Shown piece after piece: positions 24,416 to 36,898 of a stretch of 64,000 nucleotides of DNA. Origin of the DNA: Golubevia sp. BC0850 (lineage: Eukaryota; Basidiomycota; Exobasidiomycetes; Golubeviales; Golubeviaceae). The notes beneath the pieces were generated by a model. It saw nothing but the letters and a program-made list of their open reading frames with translations. It was not told where the DNA came from and did not search any database. Position numbers and translations under genes: made by a program. The stretch spans positions 124,001 through 188,000 of the forward strand of contig JAAVVG010000006.1 in assembly GCA_012976225.1 (NCBI GenBank). The letters run 5' to 3'. The stretch's first letter is position 1. The number at the start of each line of letters is the position of its first letter.

Positions 24416-27305
24416 ATGACTTTGACTACCCATGAAAGGTTAATGAATCGAAGGAAAGAGATTCCGAGGCTGGAAGAACTGCCAGCTGAGGTATTAGAGC
24501 AGGTAGCCTACTTCACCGCTATCTCTCCAACTAGCAGCGACTTGGAATCGATTGCAATCCTCAAGGCTGCTACTGAACAAGATCAAAATCAGAATCAAGA
24601 AGATTTCAATCAATCTGAGCCTCATCAACCTCAATCTCTACCGCTACCGCCTCCCATCAATCAGCTACCACCAGCGGGCTCTGCTCTGGCAGTCCCTCCA
24701 TCCAATCTACTCTCACTCCTCTTACTCTCTCATCACTTCTACTCTCTGCTATCTTTGTCTTCAAATCCTAGAGTATATGCAAAGATCTTCAAGCACAAGT
24801 TTGACACGGCAGCCATAGAGAGAAGGTACGGTAAAGATGCTGTCAATTCCTTCAATCTAGCAGAGGAACTGGTGAGACGGTGCGTCAGGTTCAAGAGGAT
24901 GAGACTGGCTGTCAGTCTCGATACTCTGGGATGGGAGGAGAACGAAGAGGATAGATTGACTCATTTGAACGAGAACCTTTGGACTGCTTACATGTGTCTG
25001 GTGGAGAATGGTGAGTTCATTCAATCAAGGAAAGAGTGGAGCTGGCGCTGAGGAAAGGGATTGAACTAATCGGGAGTTCAGAGAGCGCACGCGGAGGACA
25101 GAATGACTCGCACTATCCTCTACAGCTGTTATCTAGGCATCTCTGACGAATAGAGAGTGGACCTTCGCTGGCGTCGAGTTGTTCTTAACCTGGCTCTCCC
25201 TCTCTTCCGTGACCTCCTTCTCTCGCAGATGGAAAGAATCTCGCCCCACTCGCGTGGGCTCACATCGAGGAATACCTTCGCCTTCATCACACTCAAGAGA
25301 TGCTGGAATCAGCAGTTCAGCCTGGTTACCCGCCCGACACTCCGGATCGAGCGTTAGCTCTCCATCTGAGCTATCTACTCACTGATCCAGTGAAGCTAGC
25401 CAACGAGTCCAAGGAAGAGAGTGACGAAAAGCTCTTCGTTCTAAGACCTTTTGTCTTCGCTGCTCATAAGGTGAGATTTACTCGACTTCGTTTACGAGAT
25501 GCTCTCTCCGCTCTTCGCTGACCCCTCTTCCTTATTCTCGACAGTTCGATGGCTTCCATGCTCCTTGGACAATGCGAAACCTTCCCCTAGAGGGACCATC
25601 CAGTGCTGTGTCAGGACAACCGAAGGAGGATCTCCCAGCTCTCGAATCGGAAGGAGAAGGTGAAAAGCGAAGGCTCTCAATGGAATCAGCTACTCACGAA
25701 GGAGGTACCGCTCCCAATCCTTTCCTCGCCGATCTCACTCCTCGTCCAAGGACTTGTGTAGTGAGACAGTGCGGTCAGACGTTCGAGCTGGTCCCGCCGA
25801 TCCTAGCTCACGCGGCTTGCTTCTCATTCTTCGCCAAGGTGGAAACGGATCCAGCCGTCATTGGACTGACAGCTATCCTCGATGGAGCCGAAGGAAACGC
25901 TGAGACAGGCCCTACAAGAGGAGAAGCTCCAATCGAACCTCGACAAGCTACCAAAGCAGGCGAAGGAAGTCAAAGTCAGACTGGTCCTCTCCCTCTCGCT
26001 CTACCAGCTCACAAGTCTCCTCTTTCGTTGACCTCTGTTGATCACGATCGAGATTTGGCTAGACTTTTCGCCTGCGCCAACCCTAGGTCTTCTCCCGGAT
26101 TGAGACCTCTCTTCTTTGCCGGTCAATTCTCTGGAAGTTGGGAGGGTAGATTCTGTTTCTTCGACTTCGACTCTTATAGAGAGATGTTGGCTGGAAGAAT
26201 GAGATCCCTCTATGAAGGACCTTTCGGAGAACAACCTCAAGTTTGGAAATTAGAGGAAAGAATTGTCAGAATTCCCTATGGTCACAAAGAAGGAGGTAGA
26301 GGTCCAACTCTCTCTGCCGGCTATCTCAGTTCTGAGGAGGAAGAAGCTCTGGAGCAAGAGAGAATCCAGGAGCAGATGAACAAAGTTGAGAGGATGAAGG
26401 AACATCTTAGAAAAAGAGAAGAAGAAGAAGAGAACAAGGATGGTGAAGGTTGGGCTGATTCGACTTCAAAAGGCAAAGGAAAGGAAGTAAAGGTGAGGTT
26501 GGTCTTGTGACTTCCGTTCATTAAGATCAAAGCTTCTTGTAGAAAGGAATACGAAGCTGACTTCTTGGTCTTCACGGTCTCCACCTTCTTGATCCTTCGC
26601 CAGACCGACCCTTACGAATCGCTTCCTTCTGGTCCCACCATCGGGAATATCAGAGAAGGAGAGCACCCTCCACCGAATTTGTTCCCTTACATGCGTGCTC
26701 CACAAGCTCCTGCTTCGTTCGGTATGCCTTCATCTTTGGGGAAATTAGGAGATGGGTTGGACAACGAGAAGTACGAGATGATGTCGACTAGTGGTCAGTT
26801 GCCTCATGACTGGGACCTGTATCCTAATTTCGGAGAAGACGAACCTCATGACGAGAGGGACGAAGGAGATTATGAGATCCTTATCACTGGAAGCGTGAGT
26901 ACTTCGCTAGCGGGTAAATTGACTCAACCCGGCGCTGTTCCTTGATCTCTGACCTCAATCTCACCTTTCCATTCTCCCTCCTTTCGTTTCTTGAAATCTC
27001 AGGGTCATTCTGCCTGGGGTCGCTTTGTTCTTAGAGGTCGTGTCAGAAGTTGGGATGGAATGTGTATCGTTGCGAAGGAATATCGACCAGACGGTAGGGG
27101 TAGATGGCTTTATAGAGGATACGCCATGGCTGGAGGTAAATTGATTGGGAGATGGAGAGATACTTTTACGCCCGACAATATGAGCGGCTACGAAGGGTGA
27201 GTGGATCTGATCCCAAGAGAGAGAGAGCGCGAAAAGATGACTGACCTAACCTATCTTGATATCCCTCGCTCCAGATGTTTCCTCCTTCACAAAAGAGACA
27301 CTTAA
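24416..27305 (+). CDS. F-box domain protein
   Basis: F-box proteins link substrates to the SCF ubiquitin ligase through Skp1. Exons: 24416-25010, 25229-25470, 25545-26492, 26547-26894, 27003-27196, 27275-27305, giving 785 residues. The F-box-like start is at about 17-45 (IPRLEELPAEVLEQVAYF) and resumes after an insert (NLLSLLLLSHHFYSLLS). The C-terminal third has a conserved-looking beta-rich block: GHSAWGRFVLRGRVRSWDGM, KEYRPDGRGRWLYRGY, then GRWRDTFTP. Between lie a Glu-rich coiled stretch (about 590-625) and Pro/Glu-rich linkers. The architecture fits large basidiomycete F-box proteins of unknown substrate. The acceptor at 26547 is the only one that keeps frame with the downstream exon. 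Confidence 0.8.
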
Positions 27306-27970
27306 GACTTTTTGATGCCCTTTAAAACCTCCGCTTTTCTTCCATTTCTCTGTTCTCACTTGTACATAATCTCGAACTCTCAAGTCCTCTCTTCTCCAAC
27401 ATTCTCCCTGGATCTCATCATCTCATCGGTTTCTTTGAATCTGAACTTACTGCTTTCCTTTCTCTCTCTCGATTGAAGTTCTGAGAGCTTGAACTTGAAT
27501 TTTGTCCTGAAAATACCAATCAATGTTCTTTTCGTTCTGCTTCTCCAAAGTTCAGCTCACGGTAGTGCCGGTGGCTTTCCCAGGCTCTTCTTCACTATCT
27601 CATTGAACTTGAAACAAGAACTTGAGAATAATAGCTTCATTCGGATTTCAAATATACAGGGCCAAGTCGAAGCATCCGTAGCTTCTCCCGTTCTCACTGT
27701 TCACCATTGAGTACAATCTGGATGGAGTATGTACTGCTACTCGTGCTTTCAAACTCCGCGGGTACTTGAGATTTTCATCCCTCTCCGACTTTTACCTTTG
27801 AGATCTGATCTAATCAAGCCTGCATGTTATGGTAGATACCCACTAGGGAAAGTTGGAAGGTGTTCGGAGCTGAATCCTGCGGAGGTAGTGAAAAGAGATT
27901 ATATAAAGTGCAACAACTTCTTCCCCGAAAGTCTCTCCTCTCTCCAACGCTCTCTCTAGCAAAAGCAAAC
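27306..27970. promoter_or_regulatory. Lipase upstream region with TATA box
   Basis: A TATATAAA element at 27900-27907 lies 63 bp before the lipase ATG and is a good TATA candidate. The rest is the F-box gene 3' flank and pyrimidine-rich sequence with no gene. Confidence 0.5.
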
Positions 27971-30077
27971 ATGAGGCTCATTTATTTATTAGTGGGCTTA
28001 CTTCCATTAGCTCTAGCCTCGCCTCTCATTTCACGTGAAACGGACCTACCAAATGTGAGTTTCTTTGAACGCTCAATATTCAAAGTCAAATTCGCTGATT
28101 TCTCCAATCCCACACTTCTCTTACAAAAGCCCGGTAATGATTCCTTCTACCAAGCCCCAGCAAATTTAAACACGTTTCAATTGGGAGACATCATTCGTCA
28201 ACGTCAAGTGGAAACCAACGTGAAGTCATCTCATCTAGAGTCAGCTCATCAGGTCTTATATGCCACTCAAAACACTCAGATGGAAGGTGAGCATACATTT
28301 CACCTCTCTCTTCACTTTCCTCGACCTAGCCAGATTCCTTCCGTTCATCTCCATTCCCATCCGTCTCTTCTATCTCCTCCAGATGATGCCACGGTAGCCA
28401 CCATCTTTCTGCCGAAGGAACCATCCTCTCCTCCAAAAGTCTTAAGCCTTCAAACTTACCAAGACTCAGCATCGTTTGAATGTACTGCATCCTACAGTTT
28501 CCTCAAGGATACGCCATCGGCTGGAGTTGCTACCACGGTTTTGGACACTGCTGTTTACATCAATTGGGCTCTCAGCAAGGGCTTTTATGTCGTCGTTCCT
28601 GACAACGAAGGTAGGCGCGCGATTTGGCTTGCCGGATTCGAGAACGGAATCACGACTCTCGACGGGGTTAGGGCTATCAACAATTTTGCGAACCTTTCCA
28701 ATCCACAAATCGCTTTCTATGGATATTGTGAGTAAGCTGAGAAGATGGCCCCGAGAAGGGAGAAAGGGAGAAGACGCGAGACACGAGACACTGATCAAGC
28801 TTCGTCCTGATTCCGATCTTCTTCTTCTTCTTTACTTCAAAGCTGGAGGAGCCCATGCAACTATTTGGGCCACAGATCTGTCTTCTACCTATGCACCCGA
28901 ATTGAATGTAGTAGGAAGCGCTTCTGGAGGTCTGTAACATGCCACGAACCCTGGACTACCTCCAACCTCTCTCACATGCGACTCACTCTCAAAACCTTTC
29001 CCTTTCCTCGATCAATCTTACACTTTCGTCTCTCAGGTACTCCACTGGATTCAAGGTTAGTTTCGGAACCAGAGAGACAATCCCAGTCTTGGAGAATCGC
29101 GATTTTGACTGACTTCAGAGACTGACCCTCGTTTCTTTTAACTCTACTATACCCCCTCTCTGGCTGCTTCCATCTCCAAGGGGCACACTCGAATTCTTTG
29201 ATGGTGGTCCAAGCGCCGGATTCGCTGGAGGTAAGTATGCACCAACGAAGAACTTAAGTCTATCGACATCTCTAGTTGACTCTTCTCTCGTTTCCCTCCC
29301 TCAAAGTTCAACTTCTCGGTTTGTCCCGAGCCTACCCTGAGCTCGGAAGCTTTTTCGACCAACACGTTACTGAAAAGGGTCAAGCTGCATTCGATAAGCT
29401 GAGTCAACCCGGTTTCTGTATTGGGACAGCGTTTTTAAGGTAGGTTTCCGATTGAACAAGCTTTCATTTCTTTCCAACTCAAGTTCTTCTTCTCTTCTTT
29501 CCATCCAGCTTTCCTTTCAAAAAATTCAGCTCCCTCTTCAACGTTTCGAAGCCATACGATGAGCCTGTTTTTCAAAAGGTCCTGAAGAGAGAGACTCTTT
29601 TGAAATCCGTATCTTCGGACCCAACTTCAATTTCGGTACCGACGTTCCCAAGATACATGTTTCACGGTACAATCGACGAGCTGGTTCCTTTCAAAGATTC
29701 AAAACGTTACGTTGTGGAGCAATGTGCTGAGGGAGCGAACATTGTAAGTCTTTCTTCCTTCAGCTTCAGCTTCGAGAGCTTCATCTGTTGACTTGTTACT
29801 CCGATCGACCTCTCCTCTCTCCTGTCTTTAGCTTTTCCAACCTTACCCACTCGTAGAACATATCGGTGGTCTACTTCTAGGAATCGTTCCAGTCATCTCT
29901 TTCTTGAACTCTGCTTTCGAGGGCAAGGCCCCTTCTGTCAAGTGTGGTCACAGTCTTCCCACCTTACCTTCTTTGTTCGATCCAGAAGCCAAGGAATTGA
30001 TCGGAGAAGATACCGTCAAGATGCTGATCAGTCTCAACAACACCAAGTCACCTTTCGGTGGTACCATTCACTTCTAA
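27971..30077 (+). CDS. Secretory lipase (LIP family)
   Basis: Secreted fungal triacylglycerol lipases of this family have an alpha/beta-hydrolase fold. Exons: 27971-28054, 28130-28286, 28383-28727, 28843-28929, 29037-29055, 29181-29230, 29307-29439, 29509-29743, 29832-30077, giving 451 residues. MRLIYLLVGLLPLALA is the signal peptide. The nucleophile elbow is YGYSGGAHAT, with Ser196 created by splicing across the 28727/28843 junction. Family blocks include FYVVVPDNEG, LDGVRAINNF, ARYMFHGTIDELVPF-like FPRYMFHGTIDELVPF (Asp region) and a C-terminal PLVEHIGGLLLG (His region). A 19-nt microexon lies at 29037-29055. The donor after 28929 (GTCTGT) is unusual. All phases agree. Confidence 0.88.
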
Positions 30078-30921
30078 GAGTTCTTCATTCACTCGTCTTG
30101 CTACACTCATTATGCTTTTCACCTTTTCTATCGACTCTTTCCTTCTGTCCTTTCTGATTCGCCTACTGTTGGATTCTGTATCCTCATCTACCTATTCGAA
30201 TATCTATTTCATTCCTTTTTGACCGAAGAATTTAATACCTTTTGCCTTTCAAAGCTCTGTCTACTGAAATCTGAAAAACAGGGGCAAAGGGGTTTTGATG
30301 GACATGTTTCGAACGAACGTATATGAGGACAGATCGTCTGTCTCTTCCAATTTGCTTTGGTTTCGAAATGATTCAAAGAACTTCTGAAATTGTGAGAACA
30401 TCGCTGGACGTCACGCCTGATTCTTACCTTCTTTTCTCTTCAGTGGCAAAAGTTTCAAAGTAACGTAACTTAGCTAGCTCTACAGGAATCAAAAAGGTGG
30501 GAATCAAAAAGAAAAATATCCAAGAAATGAGTTCAAAAAAGAAGAGCCGGAAAGAGGTCTCAAGAGAAATAGAAAAGTAGATGCATGGATATATCGAGGA
30601 CCGTTCAAATCAGGGGTTTGATGAGAGACGAGTCCAGCCTTGACAAAAGGAGATTTAGACAAGAGGCAAATCAAAAATTAGAGAGAGAAGACCGAGCACA
30701 GAAAGACAAAGAAAAAAGAGAAAGGCAAAAAAGAAAGAAGGAAGGTTGTAGAGAGGGACACAAAAAAGGAAAGGAGAAAAGAAAAAGGAAGGGGGGCGAA
30801 TACAACATCAAGAAAGGCAAAAGATTTGGAGTAGGTCAAAGCGATCATAAGAAAGGAAAGAAGAAACAAAACAAAGAAAGAGACCGGGAAGAAAATCTTG
30901 ATGAGAGAAACAGAAGTGGAT
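30078..30921. other. Convergent 3' flanks with a long polypurine tract
   Basis: Between the lipase and DUF4203 gene ends, about 30480-30915 is strongly purine-rich on the plus strand (GAAAG/AAAGA runs). It would be a pyrimidine-rich 3' UTR for the minus-strand gene. An open frame at 30585-31007 is Lys/Glu/Arg-only low complexity and not a convincing gene. Confidence 0.5.
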
Positions 30922-33499
30922 TCATTTTGACGAGTCTTTCTCTTTCTCCTCATCTTTATTCTGAGAGCCATAAGGAGAATTCTGTTGTTGAGCTTGCCAA
31001 GCTCTAGCCTGAGCTTGAGCTTGTTGAATTCTAGAAATGGCATTAATGAGAGAAGGAGTAGCAGCAACGATTTTCTGACCATTGGAATCTACTTGAGAAG
31101 TTGAAGTTACATCTTTATCTCGATAAACGTCTAAAGGCTTATGAACTTCAGATCCACCACCATTAGTTATAGAACCTTGTTTAGTAGAACCAGATAAAGT
31201 TGAACTAGTATTTGTAAGAGATTCAGTTCCAGAAGTTCTATAACTTGGAGAAGGACTTTCTAATAAACCAGGAGGTTTCAATCCACCACCACTTATAACC
31301 GGTAAAGAATAACCACCATAATTTTGTAGAGAATTTCCATCTTTGTCTTTAGCTTTTGAATTGGACAAATCATCATCGGAATCAAATTCAGTAGCGTCAG
31401 AATCTTCTTCATCAGATTCTTGACAAGCTTCTAAATCCAAATCTCTTTTACCTAAAGCTTCAAATCTAGCTGGAGTACCTCTTTTAGTTTTAGCACTTCT
31501 AGTGGTTGTAGCTTTAGATCTGCTAGATCTAGCTCTAGATCTTTTAGAAGATGATCTTTCAGTTAAAGGAGAAGTATTCTGACCACCAGGTAAATTTCCA
31601 TAAGAAGCAGGTTCAGATTTTGAATTTCCAGCAAAGAAATCTCCAATTCTAGCGAAAACATTTGGAGAAGGTTCGAATAAGCCAGCTCTACTTCCATCGA
31701 AAGCTCCAGGCATTCCACTTCCACCATGTCTTAAGTCGCTTCCATTCTTTTCAAATCTAGATGTATAAGTTCCTAAATAATCATTCCATTCTTCATCTGC
31801 ATTTTCGGCTGCATGTTTATGGAAAAAGAATTCGAAAAGGAAACCAATGATTGAACCTAAAACAGCACCTGCAATATAACCTTTAAAAGAACCAGTACCC
31901 CATGCTTGAATGATAGAATCCTTACTAGCAGATTCATCACCTGAGAAAAGAAGAACCCATAAATTCAACCAACTATCAGAAGATTCTTTAGGTGGTGCGA
32001 ATAACGAGACTCCATCCAATAGGATCAACATTCCAAAAATCGAGGTGGATGCATTTAATAAATGTTTTTGAATCATGGTAGTTCTAGGAAGTAATAAAGG
32101 CGAAGTTAAAATTGGACATAAGACTGCAATTAGAACGATTCTAATCAATAAGGTATGAATACCAAACATAGCAGTTAAAATCAAAGTTGAACTTGCACCT
32201 GCTGCTAATCCCGCCATAAGTCTTCCAACAATTCTCAAATGTCCACCTAAAGCTGCTCCTAATAAACCTGGAACCAACCAAATTACGAAAAAAGCAGTTG
32301 AAGAAGGTGAAGGTCTTTCTCCAGATGAACATACCGCGCAGACTATCAAGGTGGACAGCATTGACATGAATAAGAATCCAACCACCGTTCCTCCAATTCC
32401 GCCTCCTAGAATGGCTCGAGATGAAATATCTTTGGATCCAATCTTCTTTCCGGTTTGAGATCGTGGTCGTGTTGTCCAGTTGTAGGAAGCCCAACCGAAG
32501 AAGACTAGGAAGAGTCCTAGACTGATCCAGACAATTCCGTAGATGATACGAGCCCATTGCATGGAGGAGGCGAGAGTGGCCACTGTGAGATGCAGGGCAG
32601 TAAGAAGGAAGGGTGAGATTCTTCTGTTGAGATTACGAGGTTGGAGGGGTGGGGTGGTCTCTCCCTCCTTCTGGATCGCTCCTCCCGACAGCCCCCCCCC
32701 CTCTCCTTCAGAGCACCGCGATGCAAATTTAGACTCGATTTCTCAGGATCTGAATACATTCAGAAGGCGAAGAGCTTGAAACTAATCACGCATCCAGGTC
32801 CTGCGAACCTCTTGCACCTCACCCCCTATTCACCAGATACTCACAAGAAAACACGGAAGATCCAACCACGCTCCCACTCAAAGTGGCAGATTCCTTCCCA
32901 ACCGAATTCCCACTGGTAGCCAAATTGAAATGATCATCACCGACATTAGCCGCAGCCTTTGAACTCGCTTGGTTTGAATCAGTCAAAGATTTTAGGAAAT
33001 CCTGAGGTAAAGCATCATGAGTCTTAGCATATTCAATGAAAGCTTTTGTCAATTCTTCTGAATCTTGACCATGAAAACTTGAACCTGATGAAACCGTCTT
33101 TCCATCTGAATCCTTGAAGTTCTTGTTTAGATTGAATTGATCTTCAATCTTTGACATTTGAGATGCATGATCAGTTAAGGCTGAAAGGATTTCTAGCGAA
33201 TTGTGTCCGTTGAAAGTGGGTGGAACTGAAGATGAAAGTAATTGAGGTCTGGAATGTAGAATTTTGTAGTTCTCAGTTTGGACGATTGAAGTTGGATCGT
33301 AGAGTAAATCTTTGGATTCTTTGGAGGAATCGAGGGCTGCGATCTTGTTGGAGAGATGAGATGAAGATGATGAGGATGAGGTTGATTCATCTTGGAAAGA
33401 ATAAGAATTGTTATGATTGTGATAAGATTGAAAAGCTTTGAACAATCTATCTCCCGCTTCTTGCATCGCTGAATCCATATCAGCTTGACTTTGAGGCAT
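30922..33499 (-). CDS. DUF4203 / TMEM198-like multi-pass membrane protein
   Basis: Two exons, 33499-32845 and 32582-30922, give 771 residues. The first about 218 residues are hydrophilic and rich in Ser, His and Asn. They are followed by about seven hydrophobic segments (IIYGIVWISLGLFLVFFGWA, then GGIGGTVVGFLFMSMLSTLI, GLLGAALGG, GLAAGASSTLILTAMFGIH, IVLIAVLCPILTSPLLL, IFGMLILLDG and GAVLGSIIGFLFEFFF). Gly-rich helices and this spacing resemble DUF4203 (TMEM198-like) proteins. The C-terminal about 270 residues are a soluble Ser/Arg-rich tail (RSRARSSRSK) ending in a Gln-rich stretch. Molecular function is unknown in fungi. It is divergent from MSP1, 318 bp apart. Confidence 0.72.
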
Positions 33500-33817
33500 C
33501 CTGGATGGAGCGGAGGGTGTGTTTGAGATTGAGGGAAGTTTGGATGTCGTTGAGGGGTTGATCGTTACAGAGTTGGTCGTGAAATTGAAATCGTTAAAGA
33601 GTAAAGGGAAGGAAAGAATTGAATCAAAGAAGTCGTTAAAGTGAAAAGGTCGTTAGAAGTCGGTGGTTGGGAAAGAGAGGACAGAGGAAAGGGGTCAGTC
33701 ATGGAAGCGCTTGGTTGCTCTTCGCTGCGTCACTCTATTTCAAATTTGATTCAAATTCTCGCTATACAACTGCTTTGTTTAGGTCAAGGATAGCTTCTAG
33801 TAATTTCAGCGCTCAAG
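33500..33817. promoter_or_regulatory. Divergent promoter between the DUF4203 gene and MSP1
   Basis: The 318 bp between the two start codons include AG-rich repeats with GTCGTTAAAG-like motifs (CGTTAAAG at about 33593, GTCGTTAAAGTG at about 33632, GTCGTTAGAAG at about 33650). These may be shared promoter elements. Confidence 0.4.
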
Positions 33818-35921
33818 ATGAAGCAAGTCACAAGAAAGATGGTGGCAGATGGTGAGAATCGAATCTCATTCACAGAGCAGCACAGCAGGCCTCCGAAGCA
33901 AGTCTAATCTAATCTACTTCCTTTCTCTCTTCCTTCTTAACTTTCTCAGTTGCCGTCTTTGCAGTCTCTCAAGTGGTCTTCTTCTACGCCTTCAAAGTGA
34001 GATTCCTATCCGGGTTCATCCCTAATCCTCAGCCTCAGTCTTTCGGCGGATCAAATCTGATCTCCACCTTTTCTCCTTTCTCCATCCTCAGTATGTCATT
34101 GGAAACCTAGATCCGAATAAACAGAAAAGACTAGATTCAAAGAAACAGTCACAGGAGAAATTAGGGAAACTTGGAAAGTTGGGAGTCGGATTACAATTAA
34201 ATGAACATGAAGGTTAGTGGGCTTGAAATCTGAAGGAGCCTCGATCTTGAATGATCGATTCCAAAGGAGTTGGATCAACTTCTTTTCGATTCTGGAGTCG
34301 ACGAGGATACTTGCTGTCAGGCCTTTGGGGGGGGGGGATACCAAACTCAGCTTACCTTCCACCCACTCTCTTCCTCCTTCATCATCTCTGAATTTCTCCT
34401 TTGACCGAATTTCAATTCCTTTAGAACAAATTGCTTCGGAATTGATTCTCCCATCTCAAATCACAGTGAATTTCCAATCCATAGGAGGATTAGATGGTAT
34501 CATTTCTTCTTTACAAGAGAGTGTCATTGCTCCTCTTTGTCTACCTCATTTGTTTGGGGATGCGGGAAAGAGTGGGCTGTTGGGAGCTCCAAAGGGAGTT
34601 TTGCTTTATGGTCCCCCTGGGACTGGTGAGTTATGGAGGTCGGTGGAAAGGCGGAGTAGGTGAGGGGAGTAGATAGGAGCAGAGGCTGAGAGGTGGGAAA
34701 TCGGGGAGAGAAAGAGATGAGCTGTGGAACATGTCAGATGTGCAGAAATAACAGAGAGGAGAGGGAGAGAGGCGGGCTTGAACTTGGAAGCGTGGATCTT
34801 GTTGCTCACCTTCCATTCTACTTTCGTCTTTCTCCACCTTCCCCCCCCCTTCCCTTTCAACTTCCTTTCCACTGCTTTCATCAGGTAAAACCATGTTAGC
34901 AAAAGCTTTAGCCAAAGAAAGTGGTGCTACTTTCATTAACATGCATGTTTCGACTTTGACTAATAAGGTGAGTGAAACAGCTCTCCAAAATCAAGTCCCT
35001 CTACCTCTCTCTCTCTCTCTCTCTCTCTTAAACACTTAAGAAAATAAAAACCTTCTTACACAATCTAACCCCTCTTTTCTCTTTCGTTTCTCGGAAACTC
35101 TCAATCCTTCTTTTAGTGGTTCGGAGAATCGAACAAATTGGTTTCAGCTCTATTCTCACTTGCAAGGAAACTTCAACCTTCGATTATTTTCATCGATGAG
35201 ATTGATTCCTTCCTCAGGGAAAGAGCTAGTGGAGATCATGAAGTGACAAGTATGATGAAAGCCGAGTTCATGACGTGAGTTCTATTTCCTTTAAGTGTTT
35301 CAATCCCTGCCTCTCGATCGACTAATCTTTAATCCTTTCTCACCCCATTTCCTTCTCCTTTCAAGCCTTTGGGATGGATTAACGTCCTCGACAGACAGAA
35401 TCATGGTTTTAGGAGCAACCAATAGACCCAATGACATTGATTCAGCAATTCTTCGTCGATTACCAAAACGTTATGCCGTCAGATTACCAGATTCACTTCA
35501 AAGGGCCAAAATTCTTCGAATTATGTTATCTGGTGTACCTCTAGAGAAAAGTTTTTCATTAGATGAAGTAGTTAAAAGAAGTGATGGATTTTCAGGTTCA
35601 GATTTAAAAGAACTTTGTAGGAACGCTGCTATGATTCCTGTGAGAGAATATTTGAGAAGCGCAAAAGGTTTAGAAAGAGTCAAGAGGGAAAGGATGAGAG
35701 GCATTGAAAGCGAAAATCAATTGCCCCCGCATCCCAATGGGAAAAAATCTGGGAATGGATTTGGTGAAGATTCAGAAAAAGTTGGTGATGGTGGTGAAAG
35801 TATTGAAACTAGACCTTTGAGAAATTCTGATTTCTTTCAAGTTGATAATGCTGCTAGTAATCCTCAAGCTAATGGAAATTCTTTGGTTAGAGGTTTACCC
35901 GTTGAAGAAGGATTGGATTAG
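33818..35921 (+). CDS. MSP1: Msp1/ATAD1 AAA-ATPase of the mitochondrial outer membrane
   Basis: Msp1 pulls mislocalised tail-anchored proteins and stalled precursors out of the mitochondrial outer membrane. Exons: 33818-33851, 33950-33996, 34092-34212, 34425-34625, 34885-34967, 35117-35274, 35366-35921, giving 399 residues. The N-terminal membrane anchor, residues about 11-32, includes [15 protein letters not shown]. Walker A is GPPGTGKT, split by an intron within GTG/K. Walker B is [19 protein letters not shown] and [12 protein letters not shown] match the Msp1 arginine-finger region. The usual family length is about 360; the excess is a C-terminal Asn/Gly/Ser-rich tail. The fourth intron region holds an 11-base G run, and another intron a CT repeat. 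Confidence 0.93.
34327..34337 (+). repeat. G11 homopolymer in an MSP1 intron
   Basis: Eleven consecutive G within the intron 34213-34424. It lies outside the coding exons. Confidence 0.9.
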
Positions 35922-36086
35922 AGTGACCTCTGTGAAATTCTCAAGAATCCAAACAGTTCAAAATTCTCTTATCTACTCATTTTCCTTTTGACATACTCTT
36001 ATAGAAAACCCTCTTCATTTCTCTTCTTTCCTGTTTTTTGCTATCTGCCATTCCTAAATTCTGGACATCACCCCATGGGTCACCTC

Positions 36087-36449
36087 TCAAAAACCAAGAT
36101 CCAATAATCCGACAACGACCAAGATCAACAGACCCAATCCTACTTTGGAATTCACTTTGGAGTCAGCGAAAGACCCATTGTCTTGATCTTGAATCTGCTC
36201 CAATTCATTAGTACATGCCACTCCACTATTCCCTCCTCCAACTCTGCTATCAGAAATGGCCTGAAGGCATCCTTGTACTCCTTGAGGTCTATTGAGAATG
36301 CAGTAATAACGGCGGTCGTCTACGTCTAGAGTTGCATTGTTACAGCAGGTGGCCATGGTCTTATGATCGGAAGAGCAATAGGCATTACCGATTGCTGGAC
36401 CGGTGCCGTAGATTCCTGAACCTGTGTTGTTTGAGATGGAAGTGCTCAT
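36087..36449 (-). CDS. Small Cys-rich protein with hydrophobic C-terminal tail
   Basis: A single open frame of 120 residues starts MSTSISNNTGSGIYG. Six cysteines lie between about 24 and 84 (YCSS, TCCNN, YYCI, GCLQ and ACTN). The C-terminus is a hydrophobic stretch, VGLGLLILVVVGLLDLGF, which would suit a tail anchor or GPI signal. No signal peptide is visible, so an upstream exon could be missing. The gene is convergent with MSP1. No family recognised. Confidence 0.5.
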   Translation of the reverse strand: MSTSISNNTGSGIYGTGPAIGNAYCSSDHKTMATCCNNATLDVDDRRYYCILNRPQGVQGCLQAISDSRVGGGNSGVACTNELEQIQDQDNGSFADSKVNSKVGLGLLILVVVGLLDLGF

Positions 36450-36898
36450 GGCTTTCTTCAAAGAGGGAAGAGAAGAGCGAGAAGAAGGGTTAGAAAGAAC
36501 TAAGGGGAGGTGTGGAGGGAAAAGTCGGAGGCGGTTGTCTAGGGGTCAAGAGAAGTCAAAGGAGTACCCACTTGTCGCTAGAATCAAGTTTCAATGGATA
36601 TGAGTTACTTTCTTACACTTTCGAAACTTCAAATTCAGAAGAGGTAGTCATGATAAGAAAGTAAAGAGAGAGCGAGTAGAGAAGTTGGCTTCATCAAATC
36701 GACCTTGTCTTGTTGTGCCACGAGGTCGATTTGCGTTAGACTGAAGCCTGAAGAACGAGAGGTCTTCGATCTCTCTTTCCGTTGGTTCTTTGACTTGTTT
36801 CAAGAGAAAGAGATAAGAATAAAGGTCTATCACTCTATTGGATGTGGACATTGGATCCCGAGTGACCTCTAGGATCGCTCTGGAAGCCCTAGGAGGGA
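36450..36898. other. Interval between two minus-strand genes
   Basis: Upstream sequence of the small Cys-rich gene and probable 3' flank of the next gene. A minus-strand open frame continues to 36648 but its codons look non-coding. Confidence 0.4.

Noticed and set aside
30585-31007. Open frame of 140 codons rich in Lys/Arg/Glu
   Set aside because: It is a product of the polypurine tract and overlaps the DUF4203 gene end on the other strand.
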